Position numbers and translations under genes: made by a program
In this document: positions 26,816 through 36,483 of the stretch, piece by piece
How positions within the stretch are numbered: position 1 is the stretch's first letter
Layout of the letters: each line of letters opens with the position of its first letter
Assembly: GCF_014696715.1 (NCBI RefSeq)
Contig: NZ_JACJQO010000021.1
Coordinates: forward strand, 42,842 to 106,841
DNA: 64,000 nucleotides
Direction of reading: 5' to 3'
From: Pseudanabaena sp. FACHB-2040
GTDB taxonomy: Bacteria > Cyanobacteriota > Cyanobacteriia > Phormidesmidales > Phormidesmidaceae
Notes under the pieces: model-generated
Seen by the model: the letters and a program-made list of their open reading frames with translations, nothing else
The model's database searches: none
Told to the model about the DNA's origin: nothing

Positions 26816-29446
26816 TCAAGGCTCAGGGGACGCATCGGTGGGCGCATCCTCAGAACTAGCCAGGGCCAAATTCTCAACGGTGTCTTTCCAGTCTGCCAAC
26901 AGCTCTGTTTGCCAGAGCCAAGAGGTGCTTAGCTGGTTTGGGCTGAGCAGGGTCGGGTCGGCATTAGCAATGAATTCATATCGATCGAGGGCCTGGATCT
27001 GCAGCCCAGATTGTTCGATGGGATCGGCGGCGATTTGACTGAGTTGGTTGTAGGCCATTGCTAGCCCTATATGAGCTTGCAGAATTTGGGGGTCTGCGAT
27101 CGCATCTTGTCCTGGCTCTACATCTCTAACCTGGCGTCGGTCTAGCTCCACCGCTCGGCTCCAGGCATCAATGGCTGCCTGAAAATCACTCTGGCTGTAG
27201 TAAGCAAACCCTAAAGCAATCCAGGCCTCCACAAACTGAGGATCTGCCTCTACAGCTCTCTGCCAGGATCGCCGCGCGTCATCAACACTGGCGTCAAAGG
27301 TGCCTTGAGCAATCTGCTGCCACACCAGACGGCCCATGATGAAGGACAAATCGGCGCTGGCTAGTTGGGATGGGGCCGCTAGGTCCAGGACTGTCCGTAC
27401 GTTTTGAAGGTCGCCCTGGTCAAGCAGCCGGCCCAACAGCTGGCGGGCCGATTCTAAATTGCCGGTCGTTACTGCCTCAATAGCCCCGGTTACTAGTGGG
27501 CTGCTGTTTGAAGTAGTTTCTGTAGGGCTCTCAGGGCTGATCGGCGGCAGCGCCGCCTGTCGGGTGCTAAAGCGAGGGATTAGGGCTAGGGCCAGTAGAA
27601 GGGTTGCGATCGCACCTGCCAAACCAAGACTTACCCAGAGCATGAGCGGACGAGCAGGCAGCCATTTCCGCCAAGAAGTGGTTTGGGTTTGAGCAGGGTG
27701 TTCCGAATAGGAAGAGCCGGGCTTTGCTGCGCCCGCGCCTTGGAAGCCCTGTCCGAGAGGTGTGGGAGCTGTTTCCGGTAGGGCTGATTTTGGCCGTTCG
27801 GGCAGTTTGCCGTGCAGTGGGGAAACGTTGGAGTTCCAGTCGGGCAGCAGATCTTCCTCCTGCGATGCCTCTAAAGGCGCTTCAGCCGGGGTAGCGCCCG
27901 TAGACAGCTGCTGAATTAAATCAGTGACAATGGCCGCATCTTCATCGTAGCTAGGGCCATCTTGCTCGACAGTGCCGATCAAATCGGCAATTCCGGGCTG
28001 CTCAAGACTGGGTTCCGGTGTACCGAGGTCGGCGGAGTCTGGAGTGATTTCTGCCAGCAAACTATCGATGGGGGTTTCTTCCGATAAAGGAGGCAGCGTA
28101 TCGGTCAAATCTTCACTACTACCGTTGCCGTTGAGCAACCAGCCATCTAGGGGGCTGGGCTCTACCAAGGGCCAATCCTTGTTGCGATCGCCTCTTAGGG
28201 CCGGGCTTTGACCCTCGCAGGTAAACAGATAGCCGTCAAATTCTGGGTGCAGATAGAGAATCGGCAGCATCCAGTAGCTCTGGTCTGAGCCGTAGGTCGA
28301 GATCAGCCCCTGTCGGGTGCGGCTGAGGCTGAGATCTATGGCATAAGCCTGCCTCAGATTGCGGTAAAACAGCTGGGTAAAGGTGATTGCTACGTCGTCG
28401 GGAATGCGCTCAGCCATGGCAATCACCCCCAGAACCCCCCGGTTTACGAGGGCCTGCACCAGGTTTTGCTCTCGCCAACCCGACTCGGCATCATCGGCAG
28501 CAGTATAGGCTCCCCGGCAGGAGTTAAACACAGCTACTCGAATGCCGTTATTGACCAGCAGCCCGGCCAAGTCTTCCCCGCTGAGGCGCTCTGTCAACCC
28601 CGTCTGACGGCTGACCAGATACAAGTCGCCGCCCGTTTTGCTGACATCGCTGTGGCCAGCGTAGTGCAAGATTTGATAGCGTCCCTGTTCTAGGGCCTGC
28701 ACCAGTTCAGCTCGGCCTGGCTGCTCCAGAATGGTCAGCTGAATATCAAGAGCGCGAGGTCTGGCCAGAGCTTCGCTAGCAGAGGAAATCCCAGCAGGCG
28801 TAGGGGGGTGCAGTTCCTCCTTGAGCTTTTGCACCTCTTGGCGTAGGGCCAGCCGCTCTCGGTCATCGGGGGCTGAAACCACCATCAAGACCTGGAGCGG
28901 CTGATTTTCTGTCGGCAGGGTGGGCATGGCCGCAAGATCAACCAGCCCCGATGTGGCGTAGTAGCGGGCAAAAACAATATCGGTGCCAGCAGCCAGAGGC
29001 CGCTCATCGCCGTAGAGCAATTCCCACGGTAGCCGCTGCAGTCGGCTGTCTTTGAACCCTAGGCGAAGCCGCAGCGCCTGCCGGCGATTTTGGGCGACTC
29101 CTTGGGCGGCCAGCCAGCTATCTCGAATACGCCCCTGAAACAGCGCACCATAAAGAGTCTGTCCCAAAGCAATCAGCTGGCTGCCGGCCACGAGATTTTC
29201 TGGAAGGGGCGCAGAGGTGGGTTGGGAGGTTGGAGTACTTGCCTCAGCCGTGGGGGTATGGAAACCCTCCTGTAGCAGGCTCAGCAGCGGATCGTGGGTT
29301 TGGGCCGCAGCCTGCTGCAGCCAATTGTCTACGGGCCAGGTGACCTGCTCTTCGGCTAAGGGAACGCCGGGCGCAACTTCCTCTGTTCGCACCAGATAGC
29401 GATCCTGTCCGAGGGGCGTAATCGATAGATGGAATTCCTGGGTCAC
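26816..29446 (-). CDS. CHAT-domain protease-like protein with transmembrane helix and TPR C-terminus
   Basis: An 876-residue protein. The N-terminal half is a CHAT (caspase HetF-associated with TPRs) domain with the catalytic dyad in place: H265 in 'HYAGHSD' and C310 in 'FNSCRGAY'. A long acidic linker leads to one transmembrane helix at about residues 600-628, then a C-terminal TPR region ('EAWIALGFAYYSQSDFQAAIDAWSRAVELD' and neighbours). The CHAT part is probably cytoplasmic with the TPRs across the membrane, or the reverse. The frame extends to a TTG at 29482; the GTG at 29446 (MTQEFHLSITP) matches relatives I remember. Confidence 0.85.
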   Translation of the reverse strand: MTQEFHLSITPLGQDRYLVRTEEVAPGVPLAEEQVTWPVDNWLQQAAAQTHDPLLSLLQEGFHTPTAEASTPTSQPTSAPLPENLVAGSQLIALGQTLYGALFQGRIRDSWLAAQGVAQNRRQALRLRLGFKDSRLQRLPWELLYGDERPLAAGTDIVFARYYATSGLVDLAAMPTLPTENQPLQVLMVVSAPDDRERLALRQEVQKLKEELHPPTPAGISSASEALARPRALDIQLTILEQPGRAELVQALEQGRYQILHYAGHSDVSKTGGDLYLVSRQTGLTERLSGEDLAGLLVNNGIRVAVFNSCRGAYTAADDAESGWREQNLVQALVNRGVLGVIAMAERIPDDVAITFTQLFYRNLRQAYAIDLSLSRTRQGLISTYGSDQSYWMLPILYLHPEFDGYLFTCEGQSPALRGDRNKDWPLVEPSPLDGWLLNGNGSSEDLTDTLPPLSEETPIDSLLAEITPDSADLGTPEPSLEQPGIADLIGTVEQDGPSYDEDAAIVTDLIQQLSTGATPAEAPLEASQEEDLLPDWNSNVSPLHGKLPERPKSALPETAPTPLGQGFQGAGAAKPGSSYSEHPAQTQTTSWRKWLPARPLMLWVSLGLAGAIATLLLALALIPRFSTRQAALPPISPESPTETTSNSSPLVTGAIEAVTTGNLESARQLLGRLLDQGDLQNVRTVLDLAAPSQLASADLSFIMGRLVWQQIAQGTFDASVDDARRSWQRAVEADPQFVEAWIALGFAYYSQSDFQAAIDAWSRAVELDRRQVRDVEPGQDAIADPQILQAHIGLAMAYNQLSQIAADPIEQSGLQIQALDRYEFIANADPTLLSPNQLSTSWLWQTELLADWKDTVENLALASSEDAPTDASPEP

Positions 29447-29730
29447 AGCGGTTGACTCTACAAAGCGGGCGCAGACAGCCAAACAAGGAATTGAGGCAGC
29501 AGTCTCTACCTCCAGCGTAAATCACCGAGCCAAAGACGAACACACCCTAACCCCAGCTACACTGAGATTCCGGAATCCCCCTGCTTCCCCTGAAGCAGTT
29601 TATTAATAAAACCCCATCAAAGAATTACATTAGGTGAGATGACAGGTAGCCTGCAAGGCAGAGTTACACTGCCAGCAACGCCCTCCGGCGGGTTTTAAGA
29701 ATTGGCAACTCAAGCAAAAGGAAAATCGCT

Positions 29731-31905
29731 ATGCCTCAGGGGATTTCGGTAGCGGCAGCCCGATGGTTGCAAACTGGTAAGTCAGTTCTGACGCTATCGC
29801 TCTCCATTGCTATGGCCCTGACAGGATCTGGGGCATGGCTGAACCCTCCTGCCAAAGCTGAAATTGTTAAAGTCGGCTACGAGAGCGAGGACCTGCCGAC
29901 GCTGACAGAAGCAGAACAGGCTCGGTTAGATACCCTTCAGTCAGTGCGGATGCCGCTCTTATTGAGTAACGTCAGTCCAGACGGCAAGACTGTTGTAGTT
30001 GCCACCACTGGTCGCATTAACTCAGAGGATTGGCAGGTTCAGTTCCTAGATTTGGCGACCGGAGAGCTGAGTGATTCTATTGCTCTAGGGCAGGAGGTTC
30101 TTAGCCCCGATCTGCCGATTCAGTGGGTCAACAATGACGTGCTGCGGTTTGTTCAACAGGGCTTTTTAGGCCCTTGGGAAATTGTCACGATCAACCGTAA
30201 GACCCAGATTGTCTCTCATACTTCTGTCTATCCAACGGAGACGGAAGAGGGAGAGATTTTAGGAATGGCCCCCGATTTCTCTAAGTTTGTCATTCGGGTT
30301 TTTGAGGAGGCAGAAGACGTCGTTTACATGGTCTTTTTGCCGTCGCTGGACCGGGTCGAGGTGGCTCGTTTGCCTGAAGGCTTTAACATTCAACCGCCCA
30401 GCTGGTCGGCAGACGGCGATCAGGTCGTGCTGGTGACCTCTGCTAAGGAGGAGCGAGATCTCTATGAGCGCACTCCTTTCAGCCCCAACTTTGGTGACCC
30501 AGTGGTGCAAGATGCCCTGGGGCGGCTCTCGCCTGACGAAAACCTTTTTCGCCAGCGCAATGAGGTCAGAGTCTTTGATTTTACCCAGGAGCAGCCACTT
30601 CAGTTTGAGCTAAAGGCGACTGACGGCAGCGGCGACGCTTTTGCCAATGCGGCCTTTAGCCCCGATGGTAAGACCTTGATGGTGAAGATGTACAAGCCTT
30701 CTCAACCCGAGGGCCGGGAGCATCCTACCTATGTTTTTCCCAACACGGCTTACTACCGCTTCTACGATCTCCAGGGCAATCTCCTAAATACTTTAGAAGA
30801 GCCCAGCTTGAGTGGTCCTTTTGAGAGTCAGGGGAAGTTTATTGATAACCAGAGGGTGCTGTTTTTGGCTACGGTGGGCCTTAACCGCCCTTTTTTCGTC
30901 TACGACTTGGCAACTCAGACCCTGCAGCCCTTGTCGCTGCCTCCAGGCGCAGTAGATTTGGAGTCTTGGCAGGTGACCTCTGACGGCCAGACGCTGCTTT
31001 ACTCTTTTTCCTCAGTCACCCAACCTCCGGAACTGTTTACCCTTTCTCTAGACGGCAGTGAGTCACCGCAGCAGCTCACTGACCTAAATCAGACGGTGGC
31101 CGAGGCCAATCGGGTGCAGATGCAGGAGGTGAGCTTTTCAACTCGGAATGGCCCTCGACAGGGGATCTTAATTCAGCCTGCGGGGCAGGCTTTTCCGCCC
31201 CAAGCTGTGCCGATTGTATTTTGGCAGCAGGGTGGGCCTGGGTTTTCGATGGTGAATGAGTTTGCCGTTGAGGTGGAGATGCCGCTGAATCTGCTGCCCA
31301 ACTTTGGCGTGACAGTGCTGTCGGTGCCGCTGTCAGGGCGGGAGGGATTTGGCTCTGAGTTTTATCAGCTCCAGGCAGATGGTCAAAACTTTGGTCGGGC
31401 TGACATTTTAGAAGGGGTTGATATCGTTTCTCAGCTGACTGGCAATGGCTGGACGACGGCGCGTAAAGTTGGGGTGACGGGCTGCTCCTACGGTGGCTAT
31501 TATGCCAGTCAGATGATTGCCCGCTTTCCCAATACCTTTGCTGCCTCTAATCCTCAGTGCTCCCTATTAGATACCTTGGTCGAGTGGCAGTTGGGCTATT
31601 CTTCCTTGCTGTCTTACCTGGCGGGAACTACGCCGATGGAAGACCCTGGGCTCTACCAGCAGATGTCTCCGCTCTACAATGCTCAGCGAATCCGTACGCC
31701 GACGATGCTGTTTCATGGGTCTGACGACTTTCTCAATATTGATGTGGTTCGCAACTTCCATGATGTGATTGCCGCCAACGACACCTCGGTCATGCTCTAT
31801 GAATTTGAGGGAATGGGTCATAGCTTGGCGGACTTGGGCTATCAGCGCATTGCGGCCCAGCTTCAGGTCAATTTCTTTAGGCGGCATCTGGCGGGGCAGC
31901 AGTAG
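29731..31905 (+). CDS. Exported S9 family (prolyl oligopeptidase-type) serine peptidase
   Basis: A 724-residue alpha/beta-hydrolase peptidase. An N-terminal signal region ends near 'NPPAKAE'. A beta-propeller-like domain follows (about residues 60-470, repeated 'SPDGKT' blades), then the catalytic domain. The triad is S586 in GCSYGGYY, D666 in HGSDDF and H697 in GMGHSL. Family members cleave short peptides, often after proline or as acylaminoacyl peptidases. An AAGGAAA ribosome site lies before the ATG. It is divergent from the CHAT gene, with about 285 bases of shared upstream DNA. Confidence 0.92.
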   Translation: MPQGISVAAARWLQTGKSVLTLSLSIAMALTGSGAWLNPPAKAEIVKVGYESEDLPTLTEAEQARLDTLQSVRMPLLLSNVSPDGKTVVVATTGRINSEDWQVQFLDLATGELSDSIALGQEVLSPDLPIQWVNNDVLRFVQQGFLGPWEIVTINRKTQIVSHTSVYPTETEEGEILGMAPDFSKFVIRVFEEAEDVVYMVFLPSLDRVEVARLPEGFNIQPPSWSADGDQVVLVTSAKEERDLYERTPFSPNFGDPVVQDALGRLSPDENLFRQRNEVRVFDFTQEQPLQFELKATDGSGDAFANAAFSPDGKTLMVKMYKPSQPEGREHPTYVFPNTAYYRFYDLQGNLLNTLEEPSLSGPFESQGKFIDNQRVLFLATVGLNRPFFVYDLATQTLQPLSLPPGAVDLESWQVTSDGQTLLYSFSSVTQPPELFTLSLDGSESPQQLTDLNQTVAEANRVQMQEVSFSTRNGPRQGILIQPAGQAFPPQAVPIVFWQQGGPGFSMVNEFAVEVEMPLNLLPNFGVTVLSVPLSGREGFGSEFYQLQADGQNFGRADILEGVDIVSQLTGNGWTTARKVGVTGCSYGGYYASQMIARFPNTFAASNPQCSLLDTLVEWQLGYSSLLSYLAGTTPMEDPGLYQQMSPLYNAQRIRTPTMLFHGSDDFLNIDVVRNFHDVIAANDTSVMLYEFEGMGHSLADLGYQRIAAQLQVNFFRRHLAGQQ

Positions 31906-32172
31906 CGGTTGGAACAGCGGGGAGGGTGCTTCGACTGGCTGAGCAATACCTGGTCAACCGACCTGAGGCATGAGGTTTTGCGCTGAGGACTAGCTATGCC
32001 CGACTCGCAGCCGTAATAGGTAGAAACCTTTGGTGGCAGTAAAAAATTTACTTAGCTTAATCTTTAGACTTTGTCCACTGTCTTTTGAGGGCTGACATTG
32101 TCTAGAAATAGGCAGTATTTTTGCTTAGTATCTTCGGTTGACTGACCCCTATTCTGCTTCAGGAGTCGAGCC

Positions 32173-32427
32173 ATGATTGTGACTTTTTCAGTGGATATCA
32201 CTACCCGGCTGATTGCGATCGCACGTCGCCATCACCTGATCGTTCCCATTCCGCTCAGCACGCCCTTTCAGAGCTACGCCTCGACTGAAGAGTTGGGATT
32301 GATTCAGGCTGCGCTGCAGCCCCTGGCGCTCCAGTGTGAGGAAGTGGCCGCTATTCTGGCTCAGTTAGAAGACTGTCTGCAGCCGTCGGCCAAACTTCCT
32401 CAACCTGCTGTACCGGCTTTAGCCTAG
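32173..32427 (+). CDS. Small hypothetical protein (84 aa)
   Basis: I do not recognise it. The sequence begins with a possible beta strand (MIVTFSVDI), then a helical region with 'EELGLIQAALQPLALQCEEVAAILAQLEDCL', and a Pro/Ala tail. No signal peptide or transmembrane helix is clear. A good AGGAG lies 8 bases upstream of the ATG, which argues that it is expressed. Its stop codon interlocks with the stop of the convergent gene (CTAG shared). Confidence 0.6.
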   Translation: MIVTFSVDITTRLIAIARRHHLIVPIPLSTPFQSYASTEELGLIQAALQPLALQCEEVAAILAQLEDCLQPSAKLPQPAVPALA

Positions 32428-32891
32428 GCGGTGCGGCGGTACCTGGCCCAGCCCATGCCGAGACCGACCAGTGCGATCGCACTGGTCCCAGCCATCATCC
32501 AGTGCGATGAGGCGTAGTGAACATCGGTTTTAGGACCATCGCCAATTTGGTCAACTTCAATGCCGGCGGTGCTAACGGGCACAGTCCAAATGTCGCCGTG
32601 ACCGTCTTGGCGAATGACGACCTCCCAATTGCCGGGAATGGAGGCATCGGGGGTGAAGGTGAAGCGACCTTCGGCATCAGCAGTCAGCTCTGTCCAGGGC
32701 GTTTCGAGATTGTTAGGGGCGAAGATTTGAACATCGGCGCTATTCAACGGTTCTCCGGTGCTGTAGATCGATTGAAAGTCAAGGGTTGAGCCGTTGACGC
32801 TGTAATCGGTCTCAACGGAGTGGGCTAGGGCGCTGGTGGGAATGCCCACAGCAGCCAGAAGTGCAAGGGTGGCAATGAGTTTCTGCTTCAT
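32424..32891 (-). CDS. Exported protein, DUF4198/CbiL-like, C-terminally membrane-anchored
   Basis: A 155-residue protein with a clean signal peptide (MKQKLIATLALLAAVGIPTSALAHS). A beta-sandwich, carboxypeptidase-regulatory-like domain follows ('ADVQIFAPNNLETPWTELTADAEGRFTFTPD', 'GNWEVVIRQDGHGD'), then one C-terminal transmembrane helix and a basic RYRRTA end. This resembles periplasmic components associated with nickel/cobalt uptake, but no Ni/Co permease is adjacent, so the role is uncertain. GAGGAGTCCCTT just before the ATG at 32891 decides this start over one nine residues upstream. Confidence 0.7.
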   Translation of the reverse strand: MKQKLIATLALLAAVGIPTSALAHSVETDYSVNGSTLDFQSIYSTGEPLNSADVQIFAPNNLETPWTELTADAEGRFTFTPDASIPGNWEVVIRQDGHGDIWTVPVSTAGIEVDQIGDGPKTDVHYASSHWMMAGTSAIALVGLGMGWARYRRTA

Positions 32892-32972
32892 AAGGGACTC
32901 CTCAAAAATAGGGTGCACGGGTAGTGTACAACCTGGATTAGGGCTTATATTAGCCTGCCTGCGGGAAAAAAA

Positions 32973-33293
32973 TTAGGCCGGAAGCAGCCATTGCCACAGC
33001 AAAAACACGCCCATGCCGCCAACGATAGTGAGCAGTAGATTTTGCCGCCAAAAGCCGATCAGTAGGGCTGCGATCGCACCCACTAGCCGCGCATTATCCC
33101 AGCCCACCCAGATTGCCCCAGACGGCATGAGCACTGCCGGGACAATGATGGCAGTGAGCACTGCGGGCGGCACAAACCGCAGCGCCTGCAGCAGCGTGGG
33201 AGAGAGCCGCAGCCGTCCGCTCACCGCAATTAGGCTGTAGCGGATTAAAAAAGTGATAAGGGCCATACCACCGATCAATAGCCATTCATTCAT
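32973..33293 (-). CDS. azlD: AzlD family branched-chain amino acid export subunit
   Basis: A 106-residue protein with four hydrophobic helices, opening '[19 protein letters not shown]' and '[18 protein letters not shown]', both typical of AzlD. AzlD is the small partner of AzlC; the pair is known to export branched-chain amino acids and analogues (also described as YgaZH in enterics). Its start overlaps the end of azlC by 8 bases, consistent with translational coupling. No signal for a separate promoter is visible. Confidence 0.9.
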   Translation of the reverse strand: MNEWLLIGGMALITFLIRYSLIAVSGRLRLSPTLLQALRFVPPAVLTAIIVPAVLMPSGAIWVGWDNARLVGAIAALLIGFWRQNLLLTIVGGMGVFLLWQWLLPA

Positions 33294-34032
33294 GGTCTAT
33301 GCCTCCCTTAGGCTTTTGCTGAAATCTTTCTACTAGCATTCCGGCGGCCGCCCCGAGCAGCACTGCCACCATTAGCCCCAGTTGGTGGGGTAGGCCGTGG
33401 GTCAGCAGGGCAGATGATCCCGCCACAGCCACGGCTGCCACCATCGGTCGTGTGGTGATGTAGGGCACAGTCATGCCGATAAAGGTGGCGACCATGGCAA
33501 AATCTAGGCCCCAGCTGGCGGCATTGGGAATCATTTGCCCTACTGTTAGACCCAACCAGGTGCACAAAAACCAGTTGCCGTACATAAACAGCGCTGACCC
33601 TAGGTAGTACCAGTGGGGGTAGGGGCCGGGCTGGGGAGCCATATAGCGGCGAATTGCCACGGCAAAAGTTTCATCCGTCAGCCAAAAAGCAATCGGGATT
33701 TTCCAACGTTGGGGCAACTGCCGCACGTGGGGTACCAGACTGGCAGCATAGAGCAGGTGCCGCAGATTGACGACAAAAGTCGTCAGCAGAATCAGCGGTA
33801 GGGCGGTGCCAGCCGCTATTAGACCAATGGCAATGAACTGCGAAGATCCGGCAAAGACGACAGCAGACATGGCCAGCGTGGCGGCAGCAGACACGCCGCT
33901 GCTCTGAGCCAGGGTGCCAAAAATAAGGCCAAAGGGAATGGCCCCCAGAATTAACGGTAGCGTGTCCCTAGCCCCGGCCAAAAACTCGCGGGCCGGGTTA
34001 GTTAAAGAGTGGTTTGAAGGGGTCACTGTCAT
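33286..34032 (-). CDS. azlC: AzlC family branched-chain amino acid permease
   Basis: The large subunit of the AzlCD exporter, 248 residues with about seven helices. Recognisable blocks are '[24 protein letters not shown]', '[19 protein letters not shown]' and '[17 protein letters not shown]'. The final basic stretch (RFQQKPKGG) is cytoplasmic. It lies 77 bases downstream of the NhaC-like antiporter gene on the same strand. With the AraC regulator further upstream this looks like one export regulon; AraC-type regulators near azlCD are common. Confidence 0.92.
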   Translation of the reverse strand: MTVTPSNHSLTNPAREFLAGARDTLPLILGAIPFGLIFGTLAQSSGVSAAATLAMSAVVFAGSSQFIAIGLIAAGTALPLILLTTFVVNLRHLLYAASLVPHVRQLPQRWKIPIAFWLTDETFAVAIRRYMAPQPGPYPHWYYLGSALFMYGNWFLCTWLGLTVGQMIPNAASWGLDFAMVATFIGMTVPYITTRPMVAAVAVAGSSALLTHGLPHQLGLMVAVLLGAAAGMLVERFQQKPKGGIDHE

Positions 34033-34109
34033 AGGGTGAGGAGAGTCCTAGCCTTGAGAGAAGGGCAGCAACGCGGGTAAGTGATATTGTCTCTAGCATG
34101 TCAGGCTGT

Positions 34110-35462
34110 TTACAGCGGGTCTTGAACAAAATTGCCAGCCGAGTAGCCCTCTCTGCCGCCCCGGAAAGTGTGGCCAATCAGCATGAACAGCGGCAGCAGA
34201 TAAAGGTAGACGGCATAGGGAATAAATCCGGCATCAGTCATCAGCAGTGTGGCTGGCACTAGACCAGCAAGGTTCCACGGCACTAGGGGAGAGAGCACGA
34301 CTGCTGTATTTTCGAGATCCAAGGCCGCCTGCTCAGCCTTAAGCTGGGCTCGTCCGTAGTGAGGTTCGATCAATTGGTGGGTCAGCAAAATAGCGATGGT
34401 TTGGGTGCAGCCGTAGGCGGCAGTGAGCAGGCTGACCAGCAGGGTGCCTATGAAGAGAGATCGGCGCGATCGCAACCCTCCCAGCCACCGCTCGACCAAT
34501 GCTAGGGTTTGCATGCCTACCAGCAGCCCAGCCAGCGCGGTTGACACCACCACGACCAGGCAGACCCGCGCCATCGGCAGCAGCCCGCCTCCTTGCAGCA
34601 GAGGCGCTAACACCGCTGACGTGTCTATCCGAAAACCGACCACTAACATCTGAGCCAGCTCAGCTGGAGTATAGCCCTGCAGACCCAGAGCCAAAACCAC
34701 TGCCAGCCCTAAGCTGACTAACAGTGTGCGTTTGACCGGCACCCGCAGGGCGACCATGAGCAGAATTGCGATCGCAGGCAGCAACACCTTTGGACTGAGA
34801 TCAAACGCCTCGGCCAGAGCCGCCTGAATTGGGCTGTCAGTCGTCTGTAGCGGATTGCGCCAGGAAAGCGCCAAGTAGATCGCTAGCGAAGCGGCTAGGG
34901 GGGACAGGGAGGTTACCAGCATGGCCCGCAGATTTCGGTACAGGGGAGTGCCCGTCAACGTAGCTACCAGATGGGCGCTCGAAGACAGGGGCGAGCAGCG
35001 ATCGCCCACATAGGCCCCGGCAATAATCGCTCCCGCCACTAGATGATCGTCAATTGCGTTTCCCCGCGCCATGATCATCAGCGCCACTCCCAAGGTGCCA
35101 ACTGCCCCAAAGGAGGTGCCAATCAGCATCGACACCAGTGCTGTTAAAACAAAGGCCGATAGGATAAACAGCCGGGGCTGAATCAGCAACAGCCCATAGT
35201 AAACCAAGGCAGGCACGGTGCCAGCAGCCATCCAGGCAGCAATCAGCGCGCCAATCAGCAGCAAAATGCTCAGGACGCCCAGGGATTTGCCAATTCCGGC
35301 CTGCATCATCTGCAGCAATGGCTTTAGCCCCACGCCGCGCCGCCAGTAGAGACCCCCCAGCAGCCCTAGGGTCAGAAGCAGCGGGTAGAAAATCCAGCCG
35401 CCCCTCAGCACAGTCGTCACTAAACCTGCGGCTGAAAGGCCCAGGGCCAACAAGATATCCAC
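34110..35462 (-). CDS. NhaC-type Na+/H+ antiporter family protein
   Basis: A 450-residue membrane protein with about 11-12 helices. The blocks 'LIGTSFGAVGTLGVALMIMARG' and 'AGAIIAGAYVGDRCSPLSSSAHLVATLTGT' are diagnostic for the NhaC/MleN family of sodium-proton or malate-lactate antiporters. Start is a GTG with an AGGTG about 10 bases upstream. Location between an AraC regulator and azlCD hints at exchange of an organic acid or amino acid with Na+ or H+, which is inference. No ligand can be read from the sequence. Confidence 0.88.
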   Translation of the reverse strand: MDILLALGLSAAGLVTTVLRGGWIFYPLLLTLGLLGGLYWRRGVGLKPLLQMMQAGIGKSLGVLSILLLIGALIAAWMAAGTVPALVYYGLLLIQPRLFILSAFVLTALVSMLIGTSFGAVGTLGVALMIMARGNAIDDHLVAGAIIAGAYVGDRCSPLSSSAHLVATLTGTPLYRNLRAMLVTSLSPLAASLAIYLALSWRNPLQTTDSPIQAALAEAFDLSPKVLLPAIAILLMVALRVPVKRTLLVSLGLAVVLALGLQGYTPAELAQMLVVGFRIDTSAVLAPLLQGGGLLPMARVCLVVVVSTALAGLLVGMQTLALVERWLGGLRSRRSLFIGTLLVSLLTAAYGCTQTIAILLTHQLIEPHYGRAQLKAEQAALDLENTAVVLSPLVPWNLAGLVPATLLMTDAGFIPYAVYLYLLPLFMLIGHTFRGGREGYSAGNFVQDPL

Positions 35463-35610
35463 GGTCTAGCGCACCTAACGCAGGCAACAAACTCGTACCC
35501 TATCAAGAGCCCCAAGTCAGATCAAACGAAACTGTTTCTTTTATCGATGAATTGAATCGATACGGTCTAGATTCAAAACTCTCTAAAAAATATCAATCTA
35601 GACCTTCCCG
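35463..35610. promoter_or_regulatory. Gap with two adjacent inverted repeats (AraC gene to NhaC gene)
   Basis: TATCGAT/ATCGATA (35542-35548, 35556-35562) and GGTCTAGATT/AATCTAGACC (35564-35573, 35595-35604) lie side by side, 80-140 bases upstream of the NhaC-like start codon. They may be an operator, or hairpins ending the AraC transcript. No T-run immediately follows either stem. Confidence 0.45.
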
Positions 35611-36483
35611 CTATACCAGAGCAAAATCCCTAGGTCTGAGCCTAATTAACTCAGTGCTCCCCCGAGCATATTGTCCTGGCGTAACGCCGACTAGCCGCTT
35701 AAAGTGCCGATTTAGATGGCTCTGGTCGGCAAATCCGGTTTCCATTGCGACTTCCACAATTGGCTGCCCCTTTGCTAGTCGCCGCTTGGCCTGGTTCACC
35801 CGAACTTGAATCAGGTAAGCATGGGGTGGCAGGCCGGTGACTCGACGAAACACTCGCAGCAGCTTCAGAGGCGGCAGATCGGCAAGCTGGGCCAGATCCT
35901 CCAGTGCGATGTTTTCGCTATAGCGCTCCTGCAGGTAAATCTGAAGCTGGTTCACTACCTTGCTATTGGCGAGTGGGGGTGTAGGGAGCGATCGCATCTC
36001 TCCATGCCGCTGGATCAGCCGCGCCACCATCCACCAAAACCCCGATTCGCGCTCAAGTTGGCAGGGCGACTGCTCTAAAACCTGATGCAGCCGACAAAAC
36101 TGCGCAGCCAGCGGCGGATCTTGAATCACCGGCTGCGGAAAAAAAGGTTCAGCCGCTGTCCTCAGGCTCAGTTCTTGAGCCACCTGCTGCACTAGGGCGG
36201 CTTGCGGATACACCATGCGATAAACCCAGCCACCAGGCGTGCCCGCATGGCCAGTATGAACCTCCCCTGGATGAATCACTACCAGGCTACCCGCCGGGGC
36301 CTGATAGGCGCTGCCCCGATAGGCAAAAGCCTCAACCCCTGACTCAATAACGCCAATGGCATAACCTTCATGGGTGTGGCGGCTAAAGCGATGGGTGATG
36401 TAATGGGCTCGCAGCAACTCTAGCCCCTGCAGCGCCGGTTCCTGCCAAAACTTCACCTGCTCCTGTGTTGGCTGCGGCTCCAT
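35611..36483 (-). CDS. AraC family transcriptional regulator
   Basis: A 290-residue regulator. The N-terminal cupin-like sensor (about 15-150: 'HTHEGYAIGVIESG', 'GSLVVIHPGEVHTGH') is followed by the double helix-turn-helix (about 185-280: 'LEDLAQLADLPPLKLLRVFRRVTGLPPHAYL', 'VEVAMETGFADQSHLNRHFKRLVGVTPGQY'). The class is common next to AzlC/LysE exporters and senses small ligands. It probably controls the NhaC-like and azlCD genes downstream on the same strand. It is divergent from the nitrilase gene, with about 210 bases between them. Confidence 0.92.
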   Translation of the reverse strand: MEPQPTQEQVKFWQEPALQGLELLRAHYITHRFSRHTHEGYAIGVIESGVEAFAYRGSAYQAPAGSLVVIHPGEVHTGHAGTPGGWVYRMVYPQAALVQQVAQELSLRTAAEPFFPQPVIQDPPLAAQFCRLHQVLEQSPCQLERESGFWWMVARLIQRHGEMRSLPTPPLANSKVVNQLQIYLQERYSENIALEDLAQLADLPPLKLLRVFRRVTGLPPHAYLIQVRVNQAKRRLAKGQPIVEVAMETGFADQSHLNRHFKRLVGVTPGQYARGSTELIRLRPRDFALV

